From Streptomyces phaeochromogenes (GTDB lineage: Bacteria > Actinomycetota > Actinomycetes > Streptomycetales > Streptomycetaceae): a stretch of 32,492 nt of DNA. The stretch spans positions 1 to 32,492 of the forward strand of contig NZ_LIQZ01000176.1 of the NCBI RefSeq assembly GCF_001418655.1, given 5' to 3'. Below the pieces are notes generated by a model. It saw only the letters and a list, made by a program, of their open reading frames with translations, was not told the DNA's origin and searched no databases. Positions 6,923-15,327 of this stretch are shown one piece after another; the first letter of the stretch is position 1; every line of letters begins with the position of its first letter. The translations under genes were made by a program, and so were the position numbers.

Positions 6923-8254
6923 ATGTCCGGTGGAGGGTGGGAGCGGCTGCGGTCGTGGTTACCGGGGACGGCCGCCGTCGGGGTGGGCGTGCTGGCCGTC
7001 GTCGGAGTGGTCACCGCCGGTCCGCTGGCCCCGCTCCCCGCCGTGCTCGCGGTGTCCGCGGTCGTCGTCCTCATCGTGTTCCCCGAGCGCACCCGGCCCT
7101 GGACCGCCCCTCTGGCCGGACTCGCCGCGCTTGTCTCGGCCGGGGTGACCCCGGTGCTGCTCGTCGGCGGCGGGGTGACCGTCCCGATCGCCGTGTGGGG
7201 CGTGGGCGAGGCCGGGGCGCTACTGGTACTGACCGTGCTGGTGTGCAGGCGGGCGACGACGCTCGGCCGGGCCGCGGTCGCCATGGCCGTGCTCGGTCCG
7301 GCCGAGGCCGGGCTGATGGTACGTGTCGTGTGGCCCGAGTCACTGTCCAACATGCTCCTGACGACGGCGTACTGGTCGCTGGGGGCCGCTGTCGCCGTCG
7401 CCGTTGGCCTGCATCTGCGCTCGATGGACGAGGCATGGGCGCGCTCCGTCGCGGCGGCCCGCCGGACCCAGCGCCTGGAACTCGCCCGGGACCTGCACGA
7501 CTTCGTCGCTCACGACGTCACCGGCATGGTGGTCCAGGCTCAGGCCGCCACCCATGTACTGGCCGGGCAGCCCGAGGTCGGCGCGGCCCTGAAGCGCATC
7601 GAGGAGGCGGGGCAGAGAGCCCTCGCCTCGATGGACCGTACGGTGCACATGCTGCGGGGCACGGACGACGAACCGGCCGTCGGCCCAGCCCCGCCCCGCG
7701 TGCCCGCGCTGGCCGACCTTCCCGCCCTGGTCGGTCACTTCGCGGCCATCGGCCCCTCGGTCCCCCGCCTGCGCGTCGACCACCGGGCGGCTGCCGCGTC
7801 GGACCGGGAGACGGCCACCACCGCCTACCGGGTGGTGACCGAAGCCCTGACCAACATCCGCCGCCACGCCCCCACGGCCGCCCACGTCGAGATCAGCATC
7901 GGTTGCGACGACGGCCAGGGTGACCTGGGCGGCCTGGGCGGCCCGAAGCTCACGGGCGACGGGGGCAGCGGCTCATGCCTGGTTGTCGTCGTCTCCAACG
8001 GCCGTACCCCGGCGGGCCGTCAGGGCGCGGCCCCCGCGTACTCCGTCGGCGGTGCTCACCGCCGCCACGGTCTCGGCCTGATCAGTCTGGCCGAACGCGT
8101 CGAGGCACTCGGCGGCACTCTCACGGCGGGCCCGACCGCCCCGGGCACCTGGCAGGTCACGGCCGTCCTGCCGATGTCCGCCTCGGCGCGGACGCCCGCG
8201 CGAGCGACCTTGTCGACGACACCGGAGGAACCATGGCCGCCACGGACACGATGA
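6923..8254 (+). CDS. Two-component sensor histidine kinase, NarL/DesK-type
   Basis: 443 residues. Residues about 15-165 hold five or six membrane spans with very short loops, so the signal is probably sensed in the membrane. The HisKA_3 dimerisation helix reads LELARDLHDFVAHDVT, with phospho-acceptor His192. The HATPase_c domain has VTEALTNIRRHAP (N box), VVVVSNGRTP (G1) and RHGLGLISLAERVEALGG (G2). The enzyme should autophosphorylate and pass phosphate to the regulator that overlaps its 3' end by 22 bases. The ATG at 6923 has GGAGG 13 bases upstream; an in-frame TTG at 6914 would sit closer to it and is the alternative start. Confidence 0.92.
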   Translation: MSGGGWERLRSWLPGTAAVGVGVLAVVGVVTAGPLAPLPAVLAVSAVVVLIVFPERTRPWTAPLAGLAALVSAGVTPVLLVGGGVTVPIAVWGVGEAGALLVLTVLVCRRATTLGRAAVAMAVLGPAEAGLMVRVVWPESLSNMLLTTAYWSLGAAVAVAVGLHLRSMDEAWARSVAAARRTQRLELARDLHDFVAHDVTGMVVQAQAATHVLAGQPEVGAALKRIEEAGQRALASMDRTVHMLRGTDDEPAVGPAPPRVPALADLPALVGHFAAIGPSVPRLRVDHRAAAASDRETATTAYRVVTEALTNIRRHAPTAAHVEISIGCDDGQGDLGGLGGPKLTGDGGSGSCLVVVVSNGRTPAGRQGAAPAYSVGGAHRRHGLGLISLAERVEALGGTLTAGPTAPGTWQVTAVLPMSASARTPARATLSTTPEEPWPPRTR

Positions 8255-8955
8255 CCACGGCACCCATCCGGATCCTGGTGGCCGATGACCAACGCGACAT
8301 CCGGATCGGCTTCCGGATGATCCTGGACGCGCAACCCGACATGCGCACCGTGGGCGAGGCCGCCGACGGGGCCGACGCCATCGACTGCGCCCGCCGGCTC
8401 CGTCCCGACGTCGTCCTGGCCGACATCCGCATGCCCGGACCGGACGGCCTGGAGGTCACCCGCGTCCTGGCCGGACCCGACGCGGCGCATCCGACCAAGG
8501 TCATCGTCGTCACCACCTTCGACCTCGACGAATACGTGTACACGGCCCTGGCCAACGGCGCATGCGGCTTCCTGCTCAAGCGCTCCGGACCCGCCCTGCT
8601 CACCGAGGCGGTCCGCGCCGCCGTGGCAGGAGACGTCCTCATCAGCCCATCCGTCACCGTACGGCTGCTGCGCCACCTCTCTCCCCGCTCCAGCGACCAC
8701 CACCTGAGCCCGACAGAACCACTGACGGAACCACTGACCGACAGGGAGGCCGAGGTCGCCCGGCTCGTCGCCCAGGGACGGACCAACGCGGAGATCGGCA
8801 CCACACTCTTCATCACGGCCGGCACCGCCAAAACCCATGTGGCCAACATCCAGCGCAAACTCGACGTACGCAATCGCGTCGGCATCGCCGCCTGGACCTG
8901 GCGGAACAGCCAGACCGATCGGACCGGCCCGGACCGCCCGCGACGCTCCGGATGA
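8233..8955 (+). CDS. Response regulator, NarL/LuxR family
   Basis: 240 residues. Receiver domain (about 12-130): acidic pair ADD, phospho-acceptor Asp64 in LADIRMPGPDG, conserved Thr in VIVVTTFD and Lys in FLLKRSGP. After a Ser/Thr-rich linker comes a LuxR helix-turn-helix (about 165-225): LTDREAEVARLVAQGRTNAE and TAKTHVANIQRKLDVRNRVG. It is the partner of the kinase upstream; overlap means coupled translation. GGAGG lies 4 bases before ATG 8233, and ATG 8251, forming ATGA with the kinase stop, is possible too. Likely targets are its own operon and the divergent secreted-protein gene, through the two boxes at 6828-6885. Its stop is only 27 bases from the convergent SUKH gene. Confidence 0.92.
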   Translation: MAATDTMTTAPIRILVADDQRDIRIGFRMILDAQPDMRTVGEAADGADAIDCARRLRPDVVLADIRMPGPDGLEVTRVLAGPDAAHPTKVIVVTTFDLDEYVYTALANGACGFLLKRSGPALLTEAVRAAVAGDVLISPSVTVRLLRHLSPRSSDHHLSPTEPLTEPLTDREAEVARLVAQGRTNAEIGTTLFITAGTAKTHVANIQRKLDVRNRVGIAAWTWRNSQTDRTGPDRPRRSG

Positions 8956-8982
8956 ACCACCTCGCCCCACCTCGCCCAGGGC

Positions 8983-10158
8983 TCAGAGCACCCCGCCCGC
9001 CTCGTCCTGGAACAGTTCCGTCCAGTAGTGCCAGTCCGCCGCCGAGGCGGAGCCCGTGGGGTCGACCGTCGACAGGGTCTGCGTCATCGTCGTGGCCAGC
9101 TGGTCGTAGGCCTCTGTGGTCAGTTCGTGGGACAGGGTGCCGTCGATGGCCTTCTCTCGGTGGAGCAGCCAGAGGGTGAAGGCCAGGGTGGAGACGTCCG
9201 TGTTGAGGGCGTGCAGGGTGGCCTCGGGCTCGCTCCAGTTGAGGACCGCGCCCGTCGAGCCGTCGACGACCAGGCTGTTGTCCTCGATGAGGTGGCCGAG
9301 GCGTATCAAGTGGTCGGAGCCGTCGGGGAGTTCGGCGGCGGTGTACTCGCCCGGGCGCTCGTCCTCGTAGTACTCGGCGAGGGTCGGCAGCGGCACATCC
9401 GTGTCCAGCTGGAAGAGGAAGCCGTCCTCCGGCAGGCCCGTGTCGCGCAGGAAGCGGCGGGTCGGCTCGTGTGCCAGCGCCGCCGGGAAGTCGACGTCCT
9501 CGAAGCGCACGACCCGGCCCTGGCCGAACTCCTGGTCCAGCAGCCGGTCGGGCAGGTCCAGGGTCAGGGTCTCGTCGGCGGGCGGGCCCGCGACCAGGGC
9601 CAGCGGGCGGATCAGCGCCGCCATCCGCCAGAACGGCGGGATCTCGCCGCCGGTGCCCTCCTCGAAGACCGCGAGCAGTTGCTGCGACATCGCGGCCACG
9701 GCCTTCGGCCCGAACCGGCCCTCGTAGGAGGCGAACCGGCCGCGTCTGGCCGCCATCTCCTCCGTCGCCGCCACGAACTCCGTCAGGGCCTGGAGGGAGG
9801 GCGCGAGCGGGCGACGGTCCATCAGGTCGGGGCGGTCGTGGAAGAAGTACGTGGTGGAGACCTCGCCTGTCGCTCCGTCGAGCAGCACCGACTCCGTCTC
9901 GGCGTCGGCGGGGCCGCCGAGCAGCGCGCCTATCACCAGCAGGTCCCGCAGGTCGTCCGCGAGCAGGTCCGGGTCCCCGGTCGAGTCCGCCACCGTCCGG
10001 GGGCCGTCCGTGCGCAGCGCCTCGAAGGTCAACAGGCCGCCGTCGTCCGGCAGTCCGGGGCCCGCCAGCCAGCGCCGCGTCGCCGCGTGCGTGACGTACG
10101 GGTCCAGTTCGTCCTCGGTCAGAGTGATCGTCTTGATGCCGGCGTCCGTCGTGCTCAT
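8983..10158 (-). CDS. Twin-domain SUKH-4 immunity protein
   Basis: 391 residues in two similar halves. Half one begins near residue 20 (YVTHAATRRWLAGPGLPDDG), half two near 228 (LAHEPTRRFLRDTGLPEDGF). Each has the TRRxL...GLPxDG start and then a strand-rich region with a buried hydrophobic core (YFFHDRPDL; LIRLGHLIEDNSLVVDGSTG), as in SUKH-4 folds. SUKH proteins usually neutralise polymorphic nuclease or deaminase toxins by direct binding. No toxin gene, WXG/YeeF leader or secretion system lies nearby, so it is a lone immunity protein or has another role. GGGGGA precedes the ATG at 10158. Confidence 0.85.
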   Translation of the reverse strand: MSTTDAGIKTITLTEDELDPYVTHAATRRWLAGPGLPDDGGLLTFEALRTDGPRTVADSTGDPDLLADDLRDLLVIGALLGGPADAETESVLLDGATGEVSTTYFFHDRPDLMDRRPLAPSLQALTEFVAATEEMAARRGRFASYEGRFGPKAVAAMSQQLLAVFEEGTGGEIPPFWRMAALIRPLALVAGPPADETLTLDLPDRLLDQEFGQGRVVRFEDVDFPAALAHEPTRRFLRDTGLPEDGFLFQLDTDVPLPTLAEYYEDERPGEYTAAELPDGSDHLIRLGHLIEDNSLVVDGSTGAVLNWSEPEATLHALNTDVSTLAFTLWLLHREKAIDGTLSHELTTEAYDQLATTMTQTLSTVDPTGSASAADWHYWTELFQDEAGGVL

Positions 10159-10383
10159 CGTTCCCCCGCGCATGGTTGTTCACAGCCCCCGGCAGCACCG
10201 GACCGGGCGGCACGCTCAGGGAACTCCACGGAAACCCACGAACAGAGCCTGCGGACAGACTCACGGAAAACGCATGGAGAACCCGTGGAAGATGCCCCGC
10301 CGCCCAGCGGTCCTCCCCACTGCCCAGAACACTACGCGGCACCACTGACAACGCCCCGGCACCGCCGTGAGCAGCGGATCACC

Positions 10384-10397
10384 GGCAGCCGGCTGCC
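10384..10397 (-). terminator. Palindrome downstream of the xanthine dehydrogenase operon
   Basis: GGCAGCCGGCTGCC is a perfect palindrome 41 bases past the last stop of the operon. With no separate loop it makes only a short hairpin, so it is a weak terminator candidate. The rest of 10159-10437 shows no gene. Confidence 0.35.
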
Positions 10398-10437
10398 CTC
10401 GACCGAATCCGGCCCCACAGCCCTCGGCCGAAGTACC

Positions 10438-10560
10438 TCAGCCGAAGTACACGCCGCCCGCGACGACCACCACCGCCGCCAGCACGAACACCAGCGCCCA
10501 CAGCATCAGTTTCCCGACGCCCGGCCCCGGTTCGTAGCGCGGCGGCTCGGGAGGGGTCAC
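10438..10560 (-). CDS. 40-residue single-span membrane peptide at the end of the xanthine dehydrogenase operon
   Basis: A GTG start at 10560 overlaps the stop of the molybdopterin subunit (GTGA) and the frame ends in TGA at 10438. The product begins MTPPEPPRYEPGPGVGKL, a Pro-rich soluble head. It continues with one hydrophobic span, MLWALVFVLAAVVVVAGG, and ends VYFG. Codon third positions are strongly G/C. The same GTGA junction links the other two pairs in the operon, which supports real translation. It could anchor the enzyme to the membrane or aid assembly. No family is recognised; the function is inferred from position alone. Confidence 0.72.
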   Translation of the reverse strand: MTPPEPPRYEPGPGVGKLMLWALVFVLAAVVVVAGGVYFG

Positions 10561-12866
10561 TGGGTCGCCGTCACCACGGCCGCCTGGGGCCTTATCGGCA
10601 GCCGGTTCACCGGACGCCCCGTGGCCGCCCGTACCGCGGAGGCGACCGCGGCCGGGGAGGTGACCACCGGCACCGCGCTGACGGCCTTCGCGCCGAAGGG
10701 CGCGACCACGTCACGCTCCTCGACGAGCTTGACGATGCGGATGTCGGGGGTGTCGAGGGCGGTCGGCAACGAGTAGCCCGTGAGGTCGGGGTGGCGCACC
10801 AGCCCGCGCGCGGTGCGCAGGTTCTCCGTGAGGGCGACGCCGATGCCCTGGGTGACGCCGGCCTCGATCCGGGAGGCGAGCTGCGCGGGGTTCAGCACCC
10901 GCCCGACGTCCTGGGCGAGCGCCATCTCCACGACCCGTACCGAGCCCAGTTCGATGTCGACGTCGACGACCGCGCGGACAGCGCAGAAGGCGAGCCCCAC
11001 GAAGGCGTCGCCCTGGCCGGTGCCGTCGAGCGGCTCGGTGGGGTGCGGGCGGCACTGCGCGGTCGCCCACAGCTCCTTGCCGTCCATCGCCTCCGTGACG
11101 GTGGTCGACAGCACACCGTCGTACGAGGTGATCTTGCCGTCGGTGATCTGGAGGAGCTCGGTGGACATCCCGAACTTGTGGGCCAGGGGCTGCAGCAGCT
11201 GCGTACGGACCATCTTGGCGGCCCGTTCGACCGCGCCGCCGGACACCCACGTGTGGCGGCCTCGGCAGCTGGGCCCCGCGGGGGGCTGGTCGGTGTCCAC
11301 GGAGGCGACGTGCACCTCTTCGATGCCGAGCGTCTCCTGGACGATCTGCCGGGCCAGCGTGGTGAAGCCCTGGCCGGTCTCCACTGCCGCGCAGAGCACG
11401 GTGGCGATGCCGTCGTGGACCTTCACGGTGGCGGTCGAGACCTCGTCCGCGCCCTCGGCGCCGAGCATGTGGACCATGCCCAGGGCGTAGCCGACGCCAC
11501 GCCGTACGGCACCGGGTTCGCCGGCGCCCTCGGGCCCGCCGGGCAGCAGCCACTCGTCCTCGGGCGTGTCCTTCGGGAGGGCGGGCAGCGGGAAGTCCTG
11601 TACGGCCTGCAGCAGTTCGGCGACCGGGGCCGGGCACGTCACGGTCTGGCCAGTGGGAAGCACGTCCCCCGTGGCCATCGCGTTCTGCAGGCGCAGTTCG
11701 GCCGGGTCGACGCCCAGCTTCTTCGCCAGCTTGTCCATCTGGGCCTCGTAGGCGGCGCACACCTGCATGGCGCCCTCGCCGCGTACGTGCCCGGAGGGCG
11801 GGTTGTTGGTGCGGACGGCCCAGCCCTCGATGAAGGCGTTCGGGACGACGTACGGGCCGCAGGCGAAGGAGACGGCGGCGGCGAGGGCCTCGGACGACGT
11901 GTCGGCGTACGCGCCCGCGTCGAGCAGGATCTGCGCCTCGACCTTGACCAGCTTGCCGTCGCTGTCGGCGTGGTGCCGGTAGCGCAGGAGCGTCGGGTGC
12001 CGGTGGGCGTGCCCCAGGAAGGACTCTTCGCGCGTCGCGGTGAGTTTGACCGGACATCCGGTCTTCATGGCAAGCAGTCCGAGGGCGAGCTGGAAGCTCT
12101 GGTCCTCGCGGTCGGCGGTGGCGCCGGGCACTCCGGTGACGACGACCTTCACTCGCTCCGGTTCCAGGCCGTAGCAGGCGGCGGCGGTGTCGCGGTCGGC
12201 GTGCGGGTCGGTGGACGCCACGTAGAGCTCGACCCCGCCGTCGGGGCGGGGCACGGCGAGGCCTGCCTCCGCGCCGATCGGGGCCGGGTCCTGGCGCCCG
12301 ATGCGGTACAGGCCCTCGACGACGATCTCGCCTGCCGCGTCCGGGTCGCCGTGGCGCAGCGGGATGTGCCGGATCAGGTTGCCGTCGGGGTGCAGGGGTT
12401 CGGCCTCGAACGCCTGCTCCGGGTCGGTCACCGGGTCGAGTGTCTCGTACTCGACGATGACGGCCGCCGCGGCCATGCGGGCGGTGTCGGGGTGGTCGGC
12501 GGCGACGGCCGCGATGGGCTCCCCGTGGTGGCGTACGACCTCGGAGGCGAACACCGGACGGTCGGCTCTGCCCCGGCCGTGCAGCGCGGCGCCGGGCACG
12601 TCCTCGTGGGTGATGACGGCCCGTACGCCGGGCATCTCGCGCGCGTGGGTGGTGTCGATGGACAGGATGCGCGCGTGCGGGTGCGGTGATCTGAGGACGG
12701 CGGCCCACAGGAGGCCCTCGGCCCACAGGTCGGCCGCGTACGGGAAGGTGCCCTCGGTCTTGGCACGGGCCTCCGCGGACGGCAGGGACACGCCGAGGCC
12801 GTGGGGCAGCGGCTCCGGAGCGGTGCCGGGCTCCGCGGTGGTCGCGGTGGCGGTGTCGTTGCTCAC
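10557..12866 (-). CDS. Molybdopterin-binding subunit of a xanthine dehydrogenase-family hydroxylase
   Basis: 769 residues, third gene of the operon; GTG start overlaps the FeS subunit stop (GTGA) with GGAGG upstream. Residues about 25-145 form the a/b hammerhead domain (AKTEGTFPYAADLW, LRSPHPHARILSID). The rest is the MoCo-binding domain: VETGQGFTT (cofactor contact Gln), NNPPSGHVRGEGAMQ (conserved Arg), and a C-terminal PFGAKAVSAVP. Two usual signatures are altered. The GGGFGGK(E/R) loop is replaced by VPGATADREDQ, and the GAKGxGE segment near the end has Ala731 where the catalytic Glu should be. Members hydroxylate purines, aldehydes or N-heterocycles. Here substrate and even activity are uncertain. 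Confidence 0.9.
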   Translation of the reverse strand: MSNDTATATTAEPGTAPEPLPHGLGVSLPSAEARAKTEGTFPYAADLWAEGLLWAAVLRSPHPHARILSIDTTHAREMPGVRAVITHEDVPGAALHGRGRADRPVFASEVVRHHGEPIAAVAADHPDTARMAAAAVIVEYETLDPVTDPEQAFEAEPLHPDGNLIRHIPLRHGDPDAAGEIVVEGLYRIGRQDPAPIGAEAGLAVPRPDGGVELYVASTDPHADRDTAAACYGLEPERVKVVVTGVPGATADREDQSFQLALGLLAMKTGCPVKLTATREESFLGHAHRHPTLLRYRHHADSDGKLVKVEAQILLDAGAYADTSSEALAAAVSFACGPYVVPNAFIEGWAVRTNNPPSGHVRGEGAMQVCAAYEAQMDKLAKKLGVDPAELRLQNAMATGDVLPTGQTVTCPAPVAELLQAVQDFPLPALPKDTPEDEWLLPGGPEGAGEPGAVRRGVGYALGMVHMLGAEGADEVSTATVKVHDGIATVLCAAVETGQGFTTLARQIVQETLGIEEVHVASVDTDQPPAGPSCRGRHTWVSGGAVERAAKMVRTQLLQPLAHKFGMSTELLQITDGKITSYDGVLSTTVTEAMDGKELWATAQCRPHPTEPLDGTGQGDAFVGLAFCAVRAVVDVDIELGSVRVVEMALAQDVGRVLNPAQLASRIEAGVTQGIGVALTENLRTARGLVRHPDLTGYSLPTALDTPDIRIVKLVEERDVVAPFGAKAVSAVPVVTSPAAVASAVRAATGRPVNRLPIRPQAAVVTATQ

Positions 12867-14440
12867 GCCTGGCCTCCGTCCTGGCCGTAGGGCTGCTGGT
12901 GCGGCTGTGGTGACTCGAACGCGGACGGGTTGACACTTCCGGCGCCGGGGCCCGCCTGGTGCGGGATACGGGCATCCGCGGAGGGCGCGGAGTCCGCGGT
13001 GTCCGCGGCGTTGTCGGCGGACGCGTGGGCCTCTCGCTCGGAGACGACCTCGCGCACGGCGTTCAGGACGCCCCGGTAGCCGGAGCAGCGGCACAGGTTG
13101 CCGCACAGGGCCTGGCGCGTCTCCAGTTCGGTCGGCGCCGGGTTGCCCTCCAGGAGGTCGTGCACGGTCATCGCCATGCCCGGGACGCAGAATCCGCACT
13201 GCACGGCGCCGCACTTGGCGAGCGCCCGCTGGACGTCGGAGGGCTGCCCGTCGGCGGCGAGTCCCTCGACGGTGCGCACCTCGCTGCCGGCGGCGGTCAC
13301 GGCGGGCACCAGGCAGGAGGCCACGAGCCGGCCGTCCACCTGCACGTTGCAGGCCCCGCACTCGCCCTGCGAGCAGCCGTCCTTGGCGCCCGCGAGTCCG
13401 AGCCGCTCGCGCAGTACGTAGAGCAGCGATTCGCCGATCCAGGCGTCCGTCACGGGCCGTTCGACGCCGTTCACCCGCAGGACGTACGAGGCAAGAGGGT
13501 GGTCGTTGTGCGCGGGCGTACCCGGCGAGTCGTCGGCCGCGGGGCCCTCGGCGGCGTCGGCGGCCGGCTCGGGCTCCTCCGGAGAGTGCTCCCTGTGCTC
13601 GGAAACCGGTTCGTCGGCCCGTTCCGGGGAGCCCTGGGCGGCCGGTGGCTCACCCGGTTCCTCGCGCATCGTGCCTTCGCGCATCGATTCTTCGCGGTCC
13701 ACGGAGACCGCGATCTCGTCGGCGTGCTCTCCGGAGACGTCGATGATCTCGGCCGCCTCGATCTCCGCGGCGGTGGGCCCGACGGTGCCGTGCTCGGCGT
13801 GGGCCGCGGCCTCCTCGGCGGGCGACTGCTGTCCGGGAGCGGGCTGCTGGGCCCAGGGCTCGTTGGCCCAGGGCGCCGCCGCTCCGCCCGGCAGGGTGGC
13901 CGGAGGGGTCCCGCCCCACTGCTCGACCAGGGCCGAGGTCGTGAACTCGCCGGACTCGTCGGGCAGATCACCGTCGGCGACGGGAATGGACCACTGTCCG
14001 GTCACGTCCTGACCGGGCGCGCCCTGGTCCCCGTGACCGCCCTGGCCGCCCTGTGAGGGCTCGTCGAAGGTCCACTGGCCTGTTGCCCCCGGGTTGTACG
14101 CGAAAGCGTCCTGGGCGCCCTGGCGGTGCTCCTCGGGCAGGGCGTTGGGGTCGGGCCACTGCACGGCCTGCGGCTGCCCGCCCCCGGCGCCCTCGGGCGG
14201 CGCGGCCCACGCACCGGGAGCGGCCGGGTCGCCGCCCTCGTCCGTGGGCGCGACCGTTATCGGCGGCGGTACGTAGCCGTGGCCGGGCGCGGCGAGCGGC
14301 GAGTCGGCCAGGAGGGCGTCGATGCCCCCTTCGGGGAGCTTGACGAAGGCGGTGGCGCCGTCGTCGTAGTCGCCCTGGGGCAGCGGGTCCCAGCGGCTGC
14401 CCGACCGGGGGCCGCTCTCTCCGTGCTGGTCGTCGGTCAC
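12863..14440 (-). CDS. [2Fe-2S] subunit of the hydroxylase with long disordered N-terminal extension
   Basis: 525 residues, whereas such subunits are normally 150-200. The conserved part is residues about 315-470: a plant-type ferredoxin site (Cys356, 361, 364, 376 in GCSQGECGAC and SCLVP), then a helical domain with the second cluster (Cys415, 418, 450, 452 in QCGFCVPG and CGNLCRCSGYRG). Residues 1-313 are rich in Pro, Gly, Glu and Ala, with two similar units, ATGQWTFDEP and VTGQWSIPV, and no predicted fold. The C-terminal 55 residues are also disordered. The GTG start at 14440 overlaps the FAD subunit stop and has GGAGGG upstream. It passes electrons from the Mo centre to FAD. Confidence 0.9.
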   Translation of the reverse strand: MTDDQHGESGPRSGSRWDPLPQGDYDDGATAFVKLPEGGIDALLADSPLAAPGHGYVPPPITVAPTDEGGDPAAPGAWAAPPEGAGGGQPQAVQWPDPNALPEEHRQGAQDAFAYNPGATGQWTFDEPSQGGQGGHGDQGAPGQDVTGQWSIPVADGDLPDESGEFTTSALVEQWGGTPPATLPGGAAAPWANEPWAQQPAPGQQSPAEEAAAHAEHGTVGPTAAEIEAAEIIDVSGEHADEIAVSVDREESMREGTMREEPGEPPAAQGSPERADEPVSEHREHSPEEPEPAADAAEGPAADDSPGTPAHNDHPLASYVLRVNGVERPVTDAWIGESLLYVLRERLGLAGAKDGCSQGECGACNVQVDGRLVASCLVPAVTAAGSEVRTVEGLAADGQPSDVQRALAKCGAVQCGFCVPGMAMTVHDLLEGNPAPTELETRQALCGNLCRCSGYRGVLNAVREVVSEREAHASADNAADTADSAPSADARIPHQAGPGAGSVNPSAFESPQPHQQPYGQDGGQA

Positions 14441-15327
14441 GAAAGTGCCCTCCCCAGTGCTCGTCGGGCCAGCGCGGCGACGGTGCGCCGCAGGTGCAGT
14501 ACGGCGGGTGGCAGTTGCTGGACGGAGCCGTCCTCGGCGGGCGCGGGGTCCGGGATGCAGGCCGCGGCGACGTACTCGCCGAAGGCGTTCAGCGCCTCGG
14601 GCACGATCGCGCGGTTGTTGTCCCAGTCGATCAGCGAGGCGACCCACTGCTCGGCGTCCAGGGGCCGCAGCGGCATCGGCGCTATGGCGCCCACGGCGCA
14701 CCGCACTCCGCGCCTGGCGGGGTCGAGGACGAGCGCGACGGACGCGATGGCCCGCCCGGGCCCGGTCCGTCCGGTCGCCTTCAGGAAGACCTGCGGGGCG
14801 TGCAGCAGCGGCACGCGCACGTACCCGATGAGTTCGCCGCCGCGGAGCATCTCCATGCCCGCGAGCAGGTGGGAGACGGGGATCTCGCGGCGGGCGCCGC
14901 CGGGGCCCGCGATGATGAGCGTCGCCTCCAGGGCGGCGAGCACGGGAAGCGCGTCCCCGGTGGGGGACGCCGAGGCGATGTTGCCGCCGAGGGTGCCCGC
15001 GTTGCGGATCTGCGGCGGTCCCGCCGCCCTCGCGGCGGCCGCGAGGGCGGGAATGAGGGCGGCGAAGTCGGGGCGTCCCATGCGGGCGTGGGTGAGGCCC
15101 GCGCCGAGGAGCGCGTGGCCGTCCTGGTACTGCCAGCCGCGGATCTCGCTGATCCGGCCGAGGCCGACGAGCGCGGCGGGCCGCAGTTGCCCGGAGTTGA
15201 CGGAGGCCATGAGGTCGGTGCCGCCGGCCACGGGAACGGCCGCGGGCATGGCTGCGAGAGCCGCCACGGCCTCGTCCAGCGAGGCGGGCAGCGTCACGGC
15301 CTGCGCCGCCTGCGGTGCGTGCGTGGT
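14437..15327 (-). CDS. FAD-binding subunit (subunit M) of the hydroxylase
   Basis: 296 residues, first gene of the four-gene operon. The FAD-binding motifs are VPVAGGTDLMASV (about residues 30-42) and IRNAGTLGGNIASASPTGD, followed by the CO-dehydrogenase flavoprotein C-terminal domain. It takes electrons from the FeS clusters and hands them to NAD or oxygen. The TTG at 15327 (protein MTTHAPQ) has GAAGGGG 8 bases upstream; a GTG at 15357 is the alternative. No purine-regulator (PucR-like) gene is adjacent, so assignment to xanthine is not safe. The 279 bases upstream (15328-15606) hold the promoter and end of the next operon and contain no gene. Confidence 0.9.
   Translation of the reverse strand, partial: TTHAPQAAQAVTLPASLDEAVAALAAMPAAVPVAGGTDLMASVNSGQLRPAALVGLGRISEIRGWQYQDGHALLGAGLTHARMGRPDFAALIPALAAAARAAGPPQIRNAGTLGGNIASASPTGDALPVLAALEATLIIAGPGGARREIPVSHLLAGMEMLRGGELIGYVRVPLLHAPQVFLKATGRTGPGRAIASVALVLDPARRGVRCAVGAIAPMPLRPLDAEQWVASLIDWDNNRAIVPEALNAFGEYVAAACIPDPAPAEDGSVQQLPPAVLHLRRTVAALARRALGRALS

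Noticed and set aside
9028..10776. Plus-strand frame opposite the SUKH gene and the end of the hydroxylase operon
   Set aside because: It crosses an intergenic region and two real genes on the other strand, with no motif.
10557..15327. Purine catabolism xanthine dehydrogenase with certainty
   Set aside because: No purine-pathway genes or regulator are adjacent and key residues differ, so the substrate is left open.
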